A stretch of 64,000 nucleotides of DNA from Thecamonas trahens ATCC 50062. Lineage: Eukaryota > Apusozoa > Apusomonadida > Apusomonadidae. Below the pieces are notes generated by a model. The model was not told the DNA's origin, searched no databases, and saw only the letters and a list, made by a program, of their open reading frames with translations. Made by a program: the position numbers and the translations under genes. The stretch's first letter is position 1; every line of letters starts with the position of its first letter. Location: NCBI RefSeq assembly GCF_000142905.1, contig NW_013657674.1:349472-413471 (forward strand), read 5' to 3'. Shown here piece after piece: positions 19,817-31,245 of this stretch.

Positions 19817-21539
19817 TCGGCGACGGCGGCATCGAGAAGATGCTTGAGGGCGACCGACGAGACCGGCGACTGGAACTGGGCAGTGGCCAACTTCTTGACC
19901 ATGATCTCAACAGGGAGAACGTGGACAGACTCCTTGACGTAAGGGGGAAGATGGCACGGACGCGGCGAGTAGGCTTGGCCAGCGGCAAGTCGCGCGAGAG
20001 GCGGAGCTTGGAGGCGACGGCCTTGATCTCGATAAGCGACTTGAAGAGCTTGAGGTTGACGACCATGTGGACTTGGGACGGCGACTCGAGCGGGATGGGA
20101 GCAAAGAAGACGATGGCGGTGCGGACGTCGCGGTACTGCAGCGGCGAGCCCGGAATGGAGTTGTGGCAGAGAACCGGTGGCGGCGGTGGGTTCGACGCCG
20201 GGACCTGCATGTTCTCAAAGAGTAGGAAGTTGCGGTGTGCGGTGACTCTGTACGTGGCACCCGAGGTGACCGAGGTCTTAAAGCCGGCGAGCGACTCCAT
20301 GGGATTGCCCATGTGGACCATTGGGTTGGTCGACTGCGGAACGAGCGGGGCCGGCGGGGCGGCGGCAGGCGAGGGGTGCTGCGGCGCGGCCAAGGGCGGC
20401 GAGGTCGGCTCCGAAGCGACGACGACGCCAATGAGCGGCTTGAACTCGGCCTCAAACTTGGCGCGGACCTCGGCCATGAGCGACTCGGACCGGAAGCGGG
20501 GGGCGGCAAGGAGCTGGAAGATTTCCTCAGCGCCACAGAGGAAGATGTTGGACTTAGGAAGCTCGAGGGCGACCGACGGGTCACGCTTGCCCAGCCGGCG
20601 GAGAGCGGCAAGTTCGATCTGGTCGGCCCGGCGGAGCGGAACCTCCTTCTTGACCACCAGCCGTTCCGAAGACTCGACAATAAACTTCTTGAGCGTCCGC
20701 GCCGTGACCACAATGGCAATGTCGGCGAGCTCGCTGAGCGGATTCGGGTGGACCGCAATGAGCGAGACCGGGTGCGACATGCCGTACGCGGCCGACGGGA
20801 GGGTGAGGACTGCGGCGCGGGCCGGGCTCACCGCCGGACTCGTCGAGCCCGTCGAGCCGCCCGAGCCAATGTTGGCGCCTGGCGTAGACGAGCCCGATGG
20901 CGACGCGAGGTACATGCCTGACGGCGAGCCCATGCCCGGAGCCATGACCGGCGCGCCGACAGCCAACGCAGGCAGCATGGCCGGCGCCACAAACGGCGAC
21001 TCGCCGCTCATCATCGAGTTCATCAACATGTCCATCGGCATCATACCGAACGGGTTCACGCCCATCATGTCGTGCATCATGTCGCCGCCCGACATGCCCG
21101 ACGAGCCGTGCGACTCGGAGCTCTGCGAGTTGGACGCCGCCGCTGCCGCCGCCATCTGCGCCTGCATCTGTGCGTGCATCTGCTGCGCCTGCGCTTGCGC
21201 AAGCGCTGCCGCCTGTGCCTGCATCTGCATCATCGCCATGTCGTCAAACATGGTGTTGAGCGCAAACGGCGGCGGCGGGCCGACAGGATACGGCTGCATC
21301 CCCACCGGCATGCCGGCCTCGAGTGGCCTGGCCCGCTTGCGGGTATGCTCGTCAGCGAGTTGGCCGGCGCCAGTGCCGGTCTCGCTCGATGCGGTAGTCG
21401 CCTCCTCCCTCGGCGCCCTCTCCATCTCGTCCCGTCGCCGGACCTTGCCGGCCTCCACCGGCTGGATCCGTGCCTCGGCCCCGGCCGCAACCGAACCCTC
21501 TAGGCCCGCCGCCTTGGGCCAGAACGCATCCCTCTCCAT
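19792..21539 (-). CDS. Met/Gln/Ala-rich protein of unknown function, one apparent frame slip
   Basis: The start is the ATG at 21539. The first ~170 residues are low-complexity: a Glu/Arg-rich stretch, a long Ala/Gln/Met helix (QMQAQAAALAQAQAQQMHAQ) and Met-rich turns (MMHDMMGVNPFGMMPMDM). Two beta/alpha regions follow (from SHPVSLIAVHPNPLSELADI, and from TYRVTAHRNFLLFENMQV). At a 5-base run (19943-19947) the frame changes: adding one base continues as PPYVKESVHVLPVEIMVKKL to a TAG at 19792-19794, giving ~580 residues. Without it the frame runs on as low-complexity Ser/Pro/Arg that looks non-coding. Q/M-rich N-termini occur in transcription and RNA-binding proteins, but no domain is recognised. 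Confidence 0.55.
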
Positions 21540-22720
21540 TGGTGCCAACGGATCATTCGCCGACGCCACTGTTCTCGCCCACAGCCACGTGCTCGTGAGT
21601 TGTCCGCCACCCGCACGCGACGAACCCGCCAACAAAAATGCCCATCCACCCCCCTGACCGCTGCGCACCACCACCACCTCGCCAGCCCCCGCCCTGCCGC
21701 ACACCACCCACCCAGGGCAAGAAACCCCTTGCCTAAGAACCCGCAGGGCGGATCTCGCCCGGTCTCCGGCGGCCCGTCCCTCCTCACACCCCAACCCTTA
21801 CAGCTGGCCAATCCAACACACCAAAGTGGGGAAGGCGCACCTCATCCAACGCAGATGCAACCCGGTGGCTCAGAGCCACGCGACGCGGCGTGTGACACCA
21901 CCCACCACACAACATCATGCCACGGGTTGGTACTTGCAGCAAGTCACGGCTACCAAAGCCAGGAAATTGGGCTTGCTCTCCGCCATCCCCCTCCCCCCTC
22001 CCCCCTCCCCCGCTCGGTCTCCATGCTGATACTTCCCGCCCATCACAGCTCTCCACAACGTACTCGAGAGCGCGCCGTCAAATTGGTGACGAGAGCGGTG
22101 TGGCCAGAAAGACGCGCGGAGGAGCAGGTCTTGCAGAGAAGCGGGCGTTACACAGAATTGCCCAACACCAGCCTACCGACACCCCGCCGCTACAGGAAAT
22201 ATCAGCCCACTATGATCTCTACACTTGCACAAGTACTTCACACAGCATTCAACTTGAAGCCTAGAGTGTAGCTCTTCCTTTCAGCCTCCTTCACCACTCG
22301 CGTTCCGTGCACTCAGCTTGGGGGCCGGCGAGAAGCGGCACGCGAGGCCTCTGAGAAAAAATTTCGTCCAGCTAAGTATTTTCCCAAAAGGGCAATGTCG
22401 GCACGCGTGATGGGCAACAGGGGGGGGAGGGGGGGGGGGGGGGCAAGGGTCAAATTTTTTTGCCCCACCGCGGGTGACGACCGTCCTTTCGTCCCTGTGC
22501 CCCGCGGCCCGCACTCGTCCAGCGAACGAACCCACGCTGAGGCTCACGAGAGAAAGAACACCTCCACGAGCCGACAAGGGCACCGGCCAAGCTTCACACT
22601 TCTCTTGCCTGCTCTGCCTCCCCCACATACTTGGCCACAAACTCTAGCCAGATAGCCAAGCGCTTTACACACGTCGAGGTCGCGGCGCTCGAGGTGGAGG
22701 TGGACGGGTTGCTGGGAAGC
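21540..22720. other. 1.18-kb divergent intergenic region
   Basis: This lies between the divergently transcribed Met/Gln-rich gene and the Trf4-like gene. It has a C-rich block at 21985-22015, a 15-base G run at 22429-22443 followed by a T-rich CAAATTTTTTTGC patch, and an AT-rich stretch at 22350-22385. No conserved protein or RNA gene was found. The Trf4-like frame is open upstream to 22631 without an ATG, so an upstream exon could lie here. Confidence 0.5.
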
Positions 22721-24421
22721 ATGGCTGGTGTGGCCGAGCCGAGGCACAAGCAAGAGGAGGCGGAGGTCTGGCCTCACGACGAGGGCTGCACCGTGGAGAA
22801 GCCACCGTGCGGAAAGCGCAAGAAGCGGCGGCGGCGACGATACAGGGTCTTCTACACCCACGATGACAAGTACCTCGGGCAGGTCGAGGCGCCATCGCGT
22901 GGGAGTGGGCCGCCTGCGCCGACCGCCGGCAAGGTCCGCAGCGGGCACGCGGTGCGGTACGTGGCACGATCGGGATCGGGATCAGACGGCGCGTCGTCAC
23001 CAGCCTCAGAGACAAACTTGGCAACGACAGTGTCGCGGCGGTCGTGGACGGCGACCGAGAGCGTACAGCTGTCGGGTCTGGCCACGCCTGCGGACGATGC
23101 GCCGCCGACAACGATGCCAGCGACGAGGCCGGGCCTGGGCACGGCCGGCCTGGCAAATACCGTGCCACTCCCGACAACAGCGCCGTTGTGGTTCGCGCAC
23201 CTTGGCGGTGTCGACTACGGAGGGCCGGGGCGCGGACGGGTCCGCCGCATGCTCCGCGGCCTCTCGCTCGAGATCGAGAGCCTGGCCAAGATGCTTGCAC
23301 CGACACCGGCCGAGCTCGAGCTGCGGTCGCGGCTGGTCGAGAGCGTGCGGGCGGCAGCAGGCGCGATGTGGCCGGGCGCCGCTGTGCACTTGGTCGGCTC
23401 GTCGGCGACATCCATGTTCCTGCCAGACTCGGACCTCGACCTGGTAGTGGTCGGCGTGAGCAGCGACGGGCTCGGGCGGCTGTACCACATGGCGGATGCG
23501 CTGCGAGCGGTGCCCGGTGTGGTGGAAGTCGAGGTGCTGTCGGCGGCGACAGTACCGGTGGTCAAGGCCTCGCTCGCGTACGGCTTTGGCATCGACGTTG
23601 TATTTGACATCACCACCGGGGTCGAGACGGTAGCGCGGATGGGCCCGCTTCTGGCAGCGTATCCGCTGGTGCGGCCGCTTGCGCTTGTTCTCAAGCACAT
23701 GCTGCGGACACACCGCCTCAACTCGGCGTACTCGGGCGGGCTCTGCTCCCATGGTCTCGTCCTTCTCCTCATCTCAATGTTGCAGTTTATGGGCCAAGTC
23801 TCGCCAAAGCACGTCTTTCACTCGTGCACGCCACCATCGCCGCTACCAGCGGTGGTCACGCCACCGACGACAGCCGCGTCGCTTCCGGACGACCAGGCTC
23901 TCGGTTTTTGCTTCATCCACTTTCTGCGGCTGTACGGGACCGAGTTTGTTTACGACTACCGCATTTCAGTGGCCGACGGTGGTGTCCTCAGCCTCTGCGC
24001 CGAGCCCGACGGCCCGTCGGCGGCCGAGGCCGACGGCCCGCGGATCCAGCTCCGGTTGGAGGATCCGGTCTCTGGCGGCGACGTCGGTGCCGGTGCCTTT
24101 ATGTACGATGTGGTTCGCTCGCTCTTCCAGGCCAAGTACTACGCCATGGCCCACGCCGTCCGCTCCTCGTCGCTCACCTCGCTCCTCGCGCTCGTCATCG
24201 ACCCGTCCGAATTTGCAGTCTACGCACGCTGGCGCCACTCGGTCCTCTATCCTACCTCGCCTCCCGATGCTGCCCCACCCGTGTCGCCGATGGCTGACCA
24301 CACCGCTGCCACGACCCGCCCCCGCTCCAAGTCAAGCCGCTCCAGAGGCGGCCGCCGGCACCGAAACCGCAATCGGAATCGGGCCCAGAGGCCGAGCCAG
24401 GACGTCGACCAAGGCATTTGA
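22721..24421 (+). CDS. Trf4/PAPD5-like non-canonical poly(A) polymerase
   Basis: The protein has 566 residues from the first ATG in frame; the frame is open a further 90 bases upstream. The catalytic nucleotidyltransferase motif is HLVGSSATSMFLPDSDLDLV (G-S plus D-x-D), followed by the third acidic region in FGIDVVFDI, as in Trf4/Cid1 enzymes. Next come the PAP-associated elements PLALVLKHML, LNSAYSGGLCSHGLVLLLIS and GFCFIHFLRLYGTEFVYD. Basic tails flank the core: a KRKKRRRRRYR cluster near the N-terminus and an Arg/Asn/Ser-rich C-terminus, consistent with nuclear RNA binding. Family members add short A or U tails to RNAs for quality control (TRAMP) or mRNA regulation. The domain order is intact; the substrate choice (A or U) cannot be told from sequence alone. 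Confidence 0.88.
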   Translation: MAGVAEPRHKQEEAEVWPHDEGCTVEKPPCGKRKKRRRRRYRVFYTHDDKYLGQVEAPSRGSGPPAPTAGKVRSGHAVRYVARSGSGSDGASSPASETNLATTVSRRSWTATESVQLSGLATPADDAPPTTMPATRPGLGTAGLANTVPLPTTAPLWFAHLGGVDYGGPGRGRVRRMLRGLSLEIESLAKMLAPTPAELELRSRLVESVRAAAGAMWPGAAVHLVGSSATSMFLPDSDLDLVVVGVSSDGLGRLYHMADALRAVPGVVEVEVLSAATVPVVKASLAYGFGIDVVFDITTGVETVARMGPLLAAYPLVRPLALVLKHMLRTHRLNSAYSGGLCSHGLVLLLISMLQFMGQVSPKHVFHSCTPPSPLPAVVTPPTTAASLPDDQALGFCFIHFLRLYGTEFVYDYRISVADGGVLSLCAEPDGPSAAEADGPRIQLRLEDPVSGGDVGAGAFMYDVVRSLFQAKYYAMAHAVRSSSLTSLLALVIDPSEFAVYARWRHSVLYPTSPPDAAPPVSPMADHTAATTRPRSKSSRSRGGRRHRNRNRNRAQRPSQDVDQGI

Positions 24422-24430
24422 GGAGGCCAA

Positions 24431-24466
24431 CAAACACACACATACACACACACACACGCATGCACA
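24431..24466 (+). repeat. (CA)n microsatellite
   Basis: An imperfect (AC)n tract of about 36 bases lies just after the Trf4-like stop, in the 215-base space before the PTGES2-like gene. Confidence 0.85.
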
Positions 24467-24636
24467 CGGCTGCCGAGGTCCGCTTCCGTTGAAGGCATGG
24501 TGGCATCTCGGCCTTGCTACACCCATGCCGCCCACCATCGCTCGACCATCGCGCCTCGACAACTGCGGCTTGGCTGAGGCTGAGGACAGCAAGCGCTGGC
24601 AGCCGACCACCCAACGCGACACGCCGACAGAGGGAG

Positions 24637-25797
24637 ATGCTTGCCATGCGGGCGGCAGTTTCGGGAGCACGGAGCATGGTGACGCGTGCGATGGCAGTTC
24701 ACGGAATGGGAGCTTCGTCGCGGAAGGGAGCTGCACTGGTGGCAAACATGAGCCTGGTGGGCCGGGTGGGCTCGGTGGTGCCGGCGAGCCGGGCATTCGG
24801 AGGGCGCCATTCCTCGGCCACGATCCGCCGGCTGTCGGCGGAGGCTGGCAGCGGGGCGGGCAAGGCGGCTAAGAAGAGCAGCTCGCGCCGGTGGCCTTGG
24901 GTGGTGGCCGGCCTGGTCGGTGCTGGGGGCGTGGCGGCGGTCTACTTCCGCAGGCTGGCCAAGAACAAGGCTGTCTCGCCTGAAGAGTTCCACGCGCCGC
25001 AGGCCGAGGCCATCGCCGAGCTCCTCGCCGACAAGAAGGCGCTCGACGCGAGCAAGGTCACGCTCTTTGCATACTCGGCATGCCCGTTCTCGGGCAAGGT
25101 CCGGGCCTTCCTCACCTATCACAGCATTCCATTTAATGAGGTCGAGGTCGAGCCGATGTTCAAGTCGGAGATCGCCGACGTGCCGTACTCCAAGGTGCCC
25201 CAGCTGACGTTGGCCCGAAACGGGCTTCAGGCCCGGCTGGTCGACTCGGATGCGATTGTCAACTATCTTGCACCGCTGGTTCTCTCTGCGCCTGAGCTGC
25301 ACGCGCTCAACAACGACCCGGACGTGCTCAAGTGGCGCGAGTGGACCTCGCAGCACCTCGTCCGCCTCATCGTGGTGTACATCAATCAGTCGCTCGCGTC
25401 AGCCGTCGCCGGCTACGACTACATCGAGCGTTTCGACGCCATCCCTTGGTACAACAAGCTCTTCCTCAAGGTTGTCGGCGCCCCGGTCATGTTCCTCGTC
25501 TCCAAGTTTGTCACCCGCTCGCGGCTGGCCAAGCTCGGCTACACCGACGATCAGCTCGACTCGGTCTCGACCCTTCACGCCGAAATCGACGCCTTTGTCT
25601 CGCAGGGTCTCGCCGGCCGCGACTTTCACGGCGGCGACGCGCCCGACATCGTCGATCTGGAGATCTACGGCGTCATCCACGCCATGCAGGGCCATGCCGT
25701 CCACGACGGCCTCCTCACTCACACCGGCATTGGCGCCTGGCTCGCCCGCATGGAAGCCCTCTTTACCGCCCGCGCCGCTCTGGCTCTCCAGGCCTAG
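24637..25797 (+). CDS. Prostaglandin E synthase 2-like mitochondrial GST-fold protein
   Basis: The protein has 386 residues from the ATG at 24637; an upstream in-frame TTG is ignored. The N-terminus is Arg/Ser/Ala-rich without acids (a likely mitochondrial presequence), followed by one hydrophobic segment (WPWVVAGLVGAGGVAAVYF, ~residues 85-104). Then comes a glutaredoxin/GST-N fold: VTLFAYSACPFSGKVRAFL, IPFNEVEVEPM and the cis-Pro motif SKVPQLTL. An all-helical GST-C domain completes it. This architecture matches microsomal PGE synthase-2, a membrane-bound, heme/GSH-binding GST-like protein. The active-site CPxC of animals reads CPFS here, so the second cysteine is replaced by Ser. A thiol transferase or heme-linked role fits better than prostanoid synthesis in a protist (inference). 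Confidence 0.85.
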   Translation: MLAMRAAVSGARSMVTRAMAVHGMGASSRKGAALVANMSLVGRVGSVVPASRAFGGRHSSATIRRLSAEAGSGAGKAAKKSSSRRWPWVVAGLVGAGGVAAVYFRRLAKNKAVSPEEFHAPQAEAIAELLADKKALDASKVTLFAYSACPFSGKVRAFLTYHSIPFNEVEVEPMFKSEIADVPYSKVPQLTLARNGLQARLVDSDAIVNYLAPLVLSAPELHALNNDPDVLKWREWTSQHLVRLIVVYINQSLASAVAGYDYIERFDAIPWYNKLFLKVVGAPVMFLVSKFVTRSRLAKLGYTDDQLDSVSTLHAEIDAFVSQGLAGRDFHGGDAPDIVDLEIYGVIHAMQGHAVHDGLLTHTGIGAWLARMEALFTARAALALQA

Positions 25798-26061
25798 ACG
25801 GCTGCACCCGATCGGATGACTGTAAACGAGCAAACAAAGCGTCGGGCGTAACCACTGAGCGAGCGGGTGCCCGAGCGGGTGCACAAGCCATGACCCAAGC
25901 CCTTGTCCCGAGCCAGAATCTAATGCGATGCGATTAATTGATTGCCTGTACATTGCACCCCAAGTGTCTGCCTGTCCCATTATCTCATCAAGTAGACCTT
26001 GGGCTTGGTGGTGCAGGAGAGGGAGGGCGAGCGGGCACCACACCCAACTCGGAAACCAGTC

Positions 26062-28151
26062 ATGGCGCGGCGGAAGAGCAAGAAGAGCAAAAAGGGCAAG
26101 AAGGGAAAGGGCAAGGACAAGGACAAGAGCCCCAGCTCGAGTGAAGAGTCAACTAGAGCCGATTCCAGCTCTAACCTCTCATCCTCCGCCAGTGAGGCAT
26201 CGTCTCGCAGTCCGCGGCCCACCAAGCCTACCCTCTGGTCCGAGTACGGCTCCGACTCGGTTCTCGAGACGGCCGTTGGCGTCAAGCCCATGTCGCGGCT
26301 CGGCCGCGGCCGGCAGAAGTACGCGCTGAGGAGAGAGAGGGTGTACTGGGCAGTGGTGCCATTGGCTATTTCCAGACAGGGGAGGGGGAGGGGAGGACTC
26401 ACAAAGTGGTGGTGGTGAACGTGGTGGTGGTGGTGGTGGTGCGTAGGGTGGCGTCCAAGGCGCTGCGCAAACTGGAGCATGTCCGCTTCCTCCCGCCTTC
26501 ACACCTTGCGACTTGGAAGGCCATGCGCGACTCATCACTGCTTGCATCGCGGGCGGCGCTGATTGAGCTTGGCCTGTTTGTCTTGCTAGCGGTTGTCACG
26601 CCGCTGTACCTGGTGTCTGTCGGATGGCTAGAGGTCTTTCTCATGCCCATGGCCATGTTCCGCGGCCTGATGGGCCTCCGCGAGGCCGCCGAGCACGTCT
26701 TCCACCTTGTGTTTGGCCTCTTTGCCACGGCGGCACTGGTGGCGCTCACCGTCGGCGTGGCATACTTCCACGAGACAACGGCGGATAACATCGAGATCTT
26801 TGGCCCGATCGTGCTCTACCTTGCCTGCGGCTGGCTGTACTTTACCACCTCGCGGCAGGTGTTTGTGGACGACCGGCATCGCACACGATCGGCATCCTGG
26901 GACGCGCTGACGTCACCGCACTCGGCCTTTCACACGCTGTACAAGCTGTGGTGCTGCCCGGCGCCGCGGGCAGCCTGGTCCGACAAGAACTCGTTCCTCT
27001 ACGCCGGCTCGCTGTCGTCGGACGACAGCGGGGGCGACCAGAGCATCTCGGTTGCGTCGGATGACGGGGCCAAGAAGACGCCGTACGTGTCGCAGTACTT
27101 GCCGTCGCTCTCGTACGATGAGGGCGATGACGAGCTCGCGTCGGCTGGCCGGTACGACTCGGACGAGCCGCTCGCGGTCTCGTCGTCGTACTCGGCGCTC
27201 CTCGAGTCATCGTACTCGGAGCTCCGCAACGCGGAGTCACAGCTTGATCTCACGCGCAACCACTTTCTCAAGCTCATTGAGCGCTACGTCCACTACACCT
27301 CGTTTGGCAATTTCGTGTACTTTGTGGTCCTTCCGGCGCTCGGCGCACTCCTGCAGGCCTTTCTTATTCCGTGGCACCGGGCCGCCGACGGCGAGCGCTT
27401 TGCTCCGTCGACGGTCATCTTTGTGGCGGCGTTCTTCTCGTTTGTGGTCGGCACCTTTTTCGTGCTCTCGTACGTGGCGCGCGGCCTGCGCGAGTTCTCG
27501 CACGCCGCCGCGGCCTTTGAGGCATTTGCTGCCTTTTACACCTCGCCGGACACGCCGCTGATCAAGACCAAGTCGTCATCGGCCAAGTCGGGCACTCGCT
27601 GGGCCTTTACCATCGATTCCATCTCGTCGATGAACCTGTTTGTGGCTGTCAAGTCACGGCTGCAGATGCGCGCTGCCTTTGCGGCGGCCAACCTGACCGG
27701 TGCTGCTGTCCTCGCCGTCACCTTCCTCCTTGCCCTCACCTTTGCCAACGTTGTCATTGTCTTTGGTCGCTCCGTCTCGGACCGGTCCGGCGCCATCAAC
27801 GTCGTCTCGCTTCTCGACATTCCGCTCGCTGCCGGCATCCTCATCTGGATGATCCGAACCGCGCTGCGGATTGAGGCCGTCAAGCGCGCCGACGACGCCT
27901 GGCTCACTGCCCGTCGCTACGACCTGCTCCGCAAGAAGGAGGCCGTCGAGGCCGGCAAGATCTCATCGCGCTCCTCGCCCGAACTCATGGCCGTCGTCGC
28001 CAACATGCTCGACAACTTTGCCTCGTCCACCGAGGTCAAGGCCCCGCTCCACGTCCTCGGCAACACCATGTCCGGCGAGCTCGTCAACGTCGTCGTCATC
28101 CTCGCCGTCGCCGGCTTTGGCTCGGCCTTTCTCAAGATCGTCAACTTTTAG
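26062..28151 (+). CDS. Polytopic membrane protein with Lys-rich N-terminus, two exons
   Basis: Exon 1 is 26062-26318: a Lys/Gly cluster (RRKSKKSKKGKKGKGKDKDK) and a Ser-rich acidic stretch. Exon 2 is 26447-28151. The intron 26319-26446 is GTACGC...TAG, phase 2; splicing replaces an unlikely poly-Val stretch encoded by the GTGGTG repeat near the intron end. The product is ~653 residues with seven or more hydrophobic segments in two groups, separated by a large Ser/Asp/Tyr-rich cytosolic loop (SLSSDDSGG to YSELRNAESQ). A helix-rich region (FVAVKSRLQMRAAFAAANLT) links the last segments. No channel or transporter signature is recognised. The loop composition suggests regulation by phosphorylation. 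Confidence 0.65.
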
Positions 28152-28341
28152 TGATGCATTTGATCTACATTGAACCGCCCCCCGCCCTCCACCCATCCGT
28201 CGCGCCGCCGACCGCTCGTCAAACGCCGCCCGTCGAACAGCACGCCCGCCACCGACCGACCGACCAAGAAGCAGTGAGTCCCTGCTGGCCCGGCCCGCGG
28301 CCTTGCGTCTCGGCCTCAAGCCACTCGACTGAAGACAGAGA

Positions 28342-29615
28342 ATGTTCCGGCTTCCTGTTGCGTCTGCACTCTCTGCCGGCCTGCGGAGCCAGAGCGCTGC
28401 CCGCACCTTTGCTGCCCTTTCTGGTACGTGTAGTAGCTCGCAGAAGCCCCCCGCAGACGCGGGTGGTGACCTTGGGCCGCTGCGACGGCCAAAAAATTGA
28501 AGGCCACCGTCGTAGAGCGCGACCAGCATGGGCTATGCCGATGGCTAGCGCGCAGCTATGACCAGTCAAGCACGTGGTAGCGGTAGACTGTAGGCGCTTT
28601 GGCGGCCGCCTCCATCTGCAGCTTGCTAGCGCAGCCTGGTGCGTCAGGAGGGCTGGTGACTTGCGGCGGGCGTGTCGCGTTTGGCTGTTCGAGGCGGCAA
28701 AAATCACCATCCTTGCCCGTAGTCAGCGGAAGGGTGTGCGGGCTACGGGGAAGGAAAGAGCGGAGCATGATGAGAAAGGGACTAACTTGGAGCTGCGTTG
28801 CTGTGTGGGGTGCTCTGGGTGGGTGCATAGGCGCTGGTGCTGCGGCTGAGACGCTCTCGCGCAAGGAGCAGAACGAGGTGCTGAAGAAGGCGCTCGACGA
28901 GCACAAGGCGACGGTGGCGGAGCTCGAGGTCGCCCACGACGAGGAGACGACCAAGGCCCTTGGCGAGCTGGACGCCTTCATCCTGGGTGATGTGGAGGGC
29001 GGTAAGCTGCCGGACCCTGAGGCGTACGTGGCGCCCGACTTTGGCAAGGCCCAGGGCCGCGAGCTGTTGGCCAAGGTGCTCGAGCGGTCGCGCGAGGTCG
29101 ACTGGAACGGCATGGCCGAGGGCCTTGACGCCAACTCGCGCGAGGAGCTCGCTCGCTTCCGCTCGATTGTGGCCGACATGGAGAAGGAGATGACCCGTGT
29201 GTACAACGAGTACGAGTACTCGATCGACTTTGAGGAGTGGAAGACCAAGATCGACCCGCAGCTTGTGTCGGACGTCCAGAAGATCGTCTCCGGCCTCAAG
29301 GTCCCGTCGTTCGAGTCGCTCGCTGCCCAGGCCGACGACGCTCTCGCCGATCTCGATGCCCAGCTCAACGCCATCAACAAGGAGGCCACCGCCACTCTCA
29401 AGGATGCCGAGGTCCGCTACGCCCAGCTCGCCGCCGAGCGCGAGGGCCTGCGCGACATGGCCCGCGACTCGGTCTTTGGCACCACCGTCGATGATGTCCT
29501 CGACAAGAACCCGCTCATGGCCGACGAGATCAAGGCCAACATCGAGGCCGACAAGTGGGACACCCCGACCCAGTGGGACAACGCCGAGGCTGCCTCCAAG
29601 TCGCTCCAGAAGTGA
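28342..29615 (+). CDS. Mitochondrial ATP synthase subunit d-like, two exons
   Basis: Exon 1 is 28342-28423, encoding an Arg/Ser/Ala presequence ([20 protein letters not shown]) typical of mitochondrial import. Exon 2 is 28831-29615. The intron 28424-28830 is GTACGT...TAG, phase 1, the longest found (407 bases). The product is ~288 residues. The core matches the peripheral-stalk d subunit: [20 protein letters not shown], the region around [20 protein letters not shown], then LKVPSFESL, a long charged helix, and the terminal region [16 protein letters not shown] ending with a Trp/Pro stretch (KWDTPTQW). Subunit d is usually ~160 residues; this one has ~80 extra residues of charged helix before the core. 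The assignment rests on motif order in a poorly conserved family. Confidence 0.7.
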
Positions 29616-29862
29616 ACACACACATCCTGCCCCTCGTTTCTCCTTTGCACCGGGAAGCACCACACTCACACGCCGCACACAACCGAGTTCATGCCCTTGT
29701 AATGAGCGAGCCCATCCTCCACACACTTCCCCCCCCCCTCCCCCCGCCCTCCAACTCGCATCGATCACCACGACCCAACAACCGGGCGGCGACCTCTGCC
29801 CGGACGACGACCAGCCGCTGCGCCAGCCACTGCAACCCGCCACACTCAACCACCGCCAAACC

Positions 29863-31040
29863 ATGTTCCTTACACGGTACGCCACACTCACTCACTATCG
29901 TCACCCACCCTCCTCTTTCCCCTCTTTCTTCTTCTTCCTTCCCCCTTCCCCCCCCCCTCTCTATCCACCCACACGTCCCCGACCAAACTAGGGTTTGTAG
30001 CCAGTCGTCGATCAGGTCGCCCTGCTCCCCTCTCCCCCCCCCCCATGCACTCACACTACACACTCACATACCCGTACTCTCCCTCCTTCGTGCGCATAGG
30101 TCCGAGTACGACCGCGGAGTGAACACCTTCTCGCCCGAGGGCCGGCTGTTCCAGGTCGAGTACGCCGTGCAGGCTATCAAGGTACGCTTGTGTTGCGGGA
30201 GGGTGGCGGGGGTGGCAGGAGAAGGTGTGTGCCAGTGACAGTGTGAGGTCGCCCAGGTTTTTCGACTGCGAGGAAGACAGCCATGAAGAGCGGGTGGGTG
30301 TGGGTGTGGTGGGGGGGGGGGGGGGAGTAGGTATGGAAGTGCGGTGAGGATGGATACTTATGAAGAGTGCGGTTGGTGGATGGGCGGGGTCGGTGGATGG
30401 GGTGTAGCTGGGCTCGACGGTCATCGGGATCCAGACGCCCGAGGGTGTGGTCCTGGCGGCGGAGAAGCGGCTCTCGTCGCCGCTGCTCGAGCCGTGGTCG
30501 GTGGAGAAGATTGTTGAGATCGACTCGCACATCGGCTGTGGTATGTCGGGACTCACTGGCGACGGGCGGACGCTCGTGGAGCGCGCGCGGGTGGAGACGC
30601 AGTCGCATCGGTTCACCTTTAACGAGCCGATGTCGGTGCTGGCCACGACCCAGGCAGTTTGCGATGTGGCACTCTCGTTTGGCGACCGCGACGCCGAGGA
30701 CAAGCCGATGTCGCGGCCGTTTGGCGTGGCGTTGCTCTTTGCCGGCGTGGACGAGAACGGGCCGGTCCTGTACCAGACTGACCCGTCCGGCACGTTCCTG
30801 CAGTACAAGGCTGTGGCCATCGGCGCCGCGTCCGAGGGCGCGAACAACCACCTTGAGGAGCAGTACAACCCAGAGATGACGCTCGAGGAAGCCATCCGCT
30901 GTGCGCTCTCGATCCTCAAGCAGGTGATGGAGGACAAGATCTCGGACATCAACGTCGAGGTCGGTGTTGTTCCGGTCGAGACCGGCCTCTACCGCATCAT
31001 GGATGCCGAGGAGATCCAGGGCCACCTGGAGGCGTTGTAG
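29863..31040 (+). CDS. PSMA5: 20S proteasome subunit alpha-5 (PSMA5), three exons
   Basis: Exons are 29863-29876, 30100-30181 and 30408-31040, spliced at GTACGC...TAG (intron 29877-30099) and GTACGC...TAG (30182-30407). The product is 242 residues, against 241 in human. The first exon encodes only MFLT and two bases. Joined, it reads [19 protein letters not shown], then [13 protein letters not shown], the alpha-subunit N-terminal signature. The alpha-5-type [44 protein letters not shown] and [11 protein letters not shown] follow. It forms part of the outer ring that gates the 20S core and has no catalytic Thr. Intron 1 is C-rich and intron 2 holds a G run near 30312-30325. The reading of three phase-matched exons against a very conserved family makes this one of the firmest calls. 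Confidence 0.97.
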
Positions 31041-31245
31041 GCCATGCAGTTCCAGCCGCCGCTGCAAACTAGGATAAAGAGGGTGTGAACCGTGGCCCAG
31101 CGTCTCTCCCCTCCCACGATGAACCGCACACGTCCCGCCCAAGCTTGCCGTTCCTGACAAGCGTGGTTGAAAGCGGTTGTGGCTTGGTGACAGAGGCCAG
31201 GGCCGGGGCAGAGGCTATACTTGACGCCAATCTCTAGGCACCAGC

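Noticed and set aside
19489-21657. 722-codon plus-strand open frame opposite the Met/Gln-rich gene
   Set aside because: Its Cys-rich stretches (CACICACIC) are just the complement of Gln/Met codons on the other strand; no domain.
22631-22720. Upstream start for the Trf4-like protein at 22631
   Set aside because: The codon is TTG, not ATG; the first ATG is at 22721. An unseen 5' exon remains possible.
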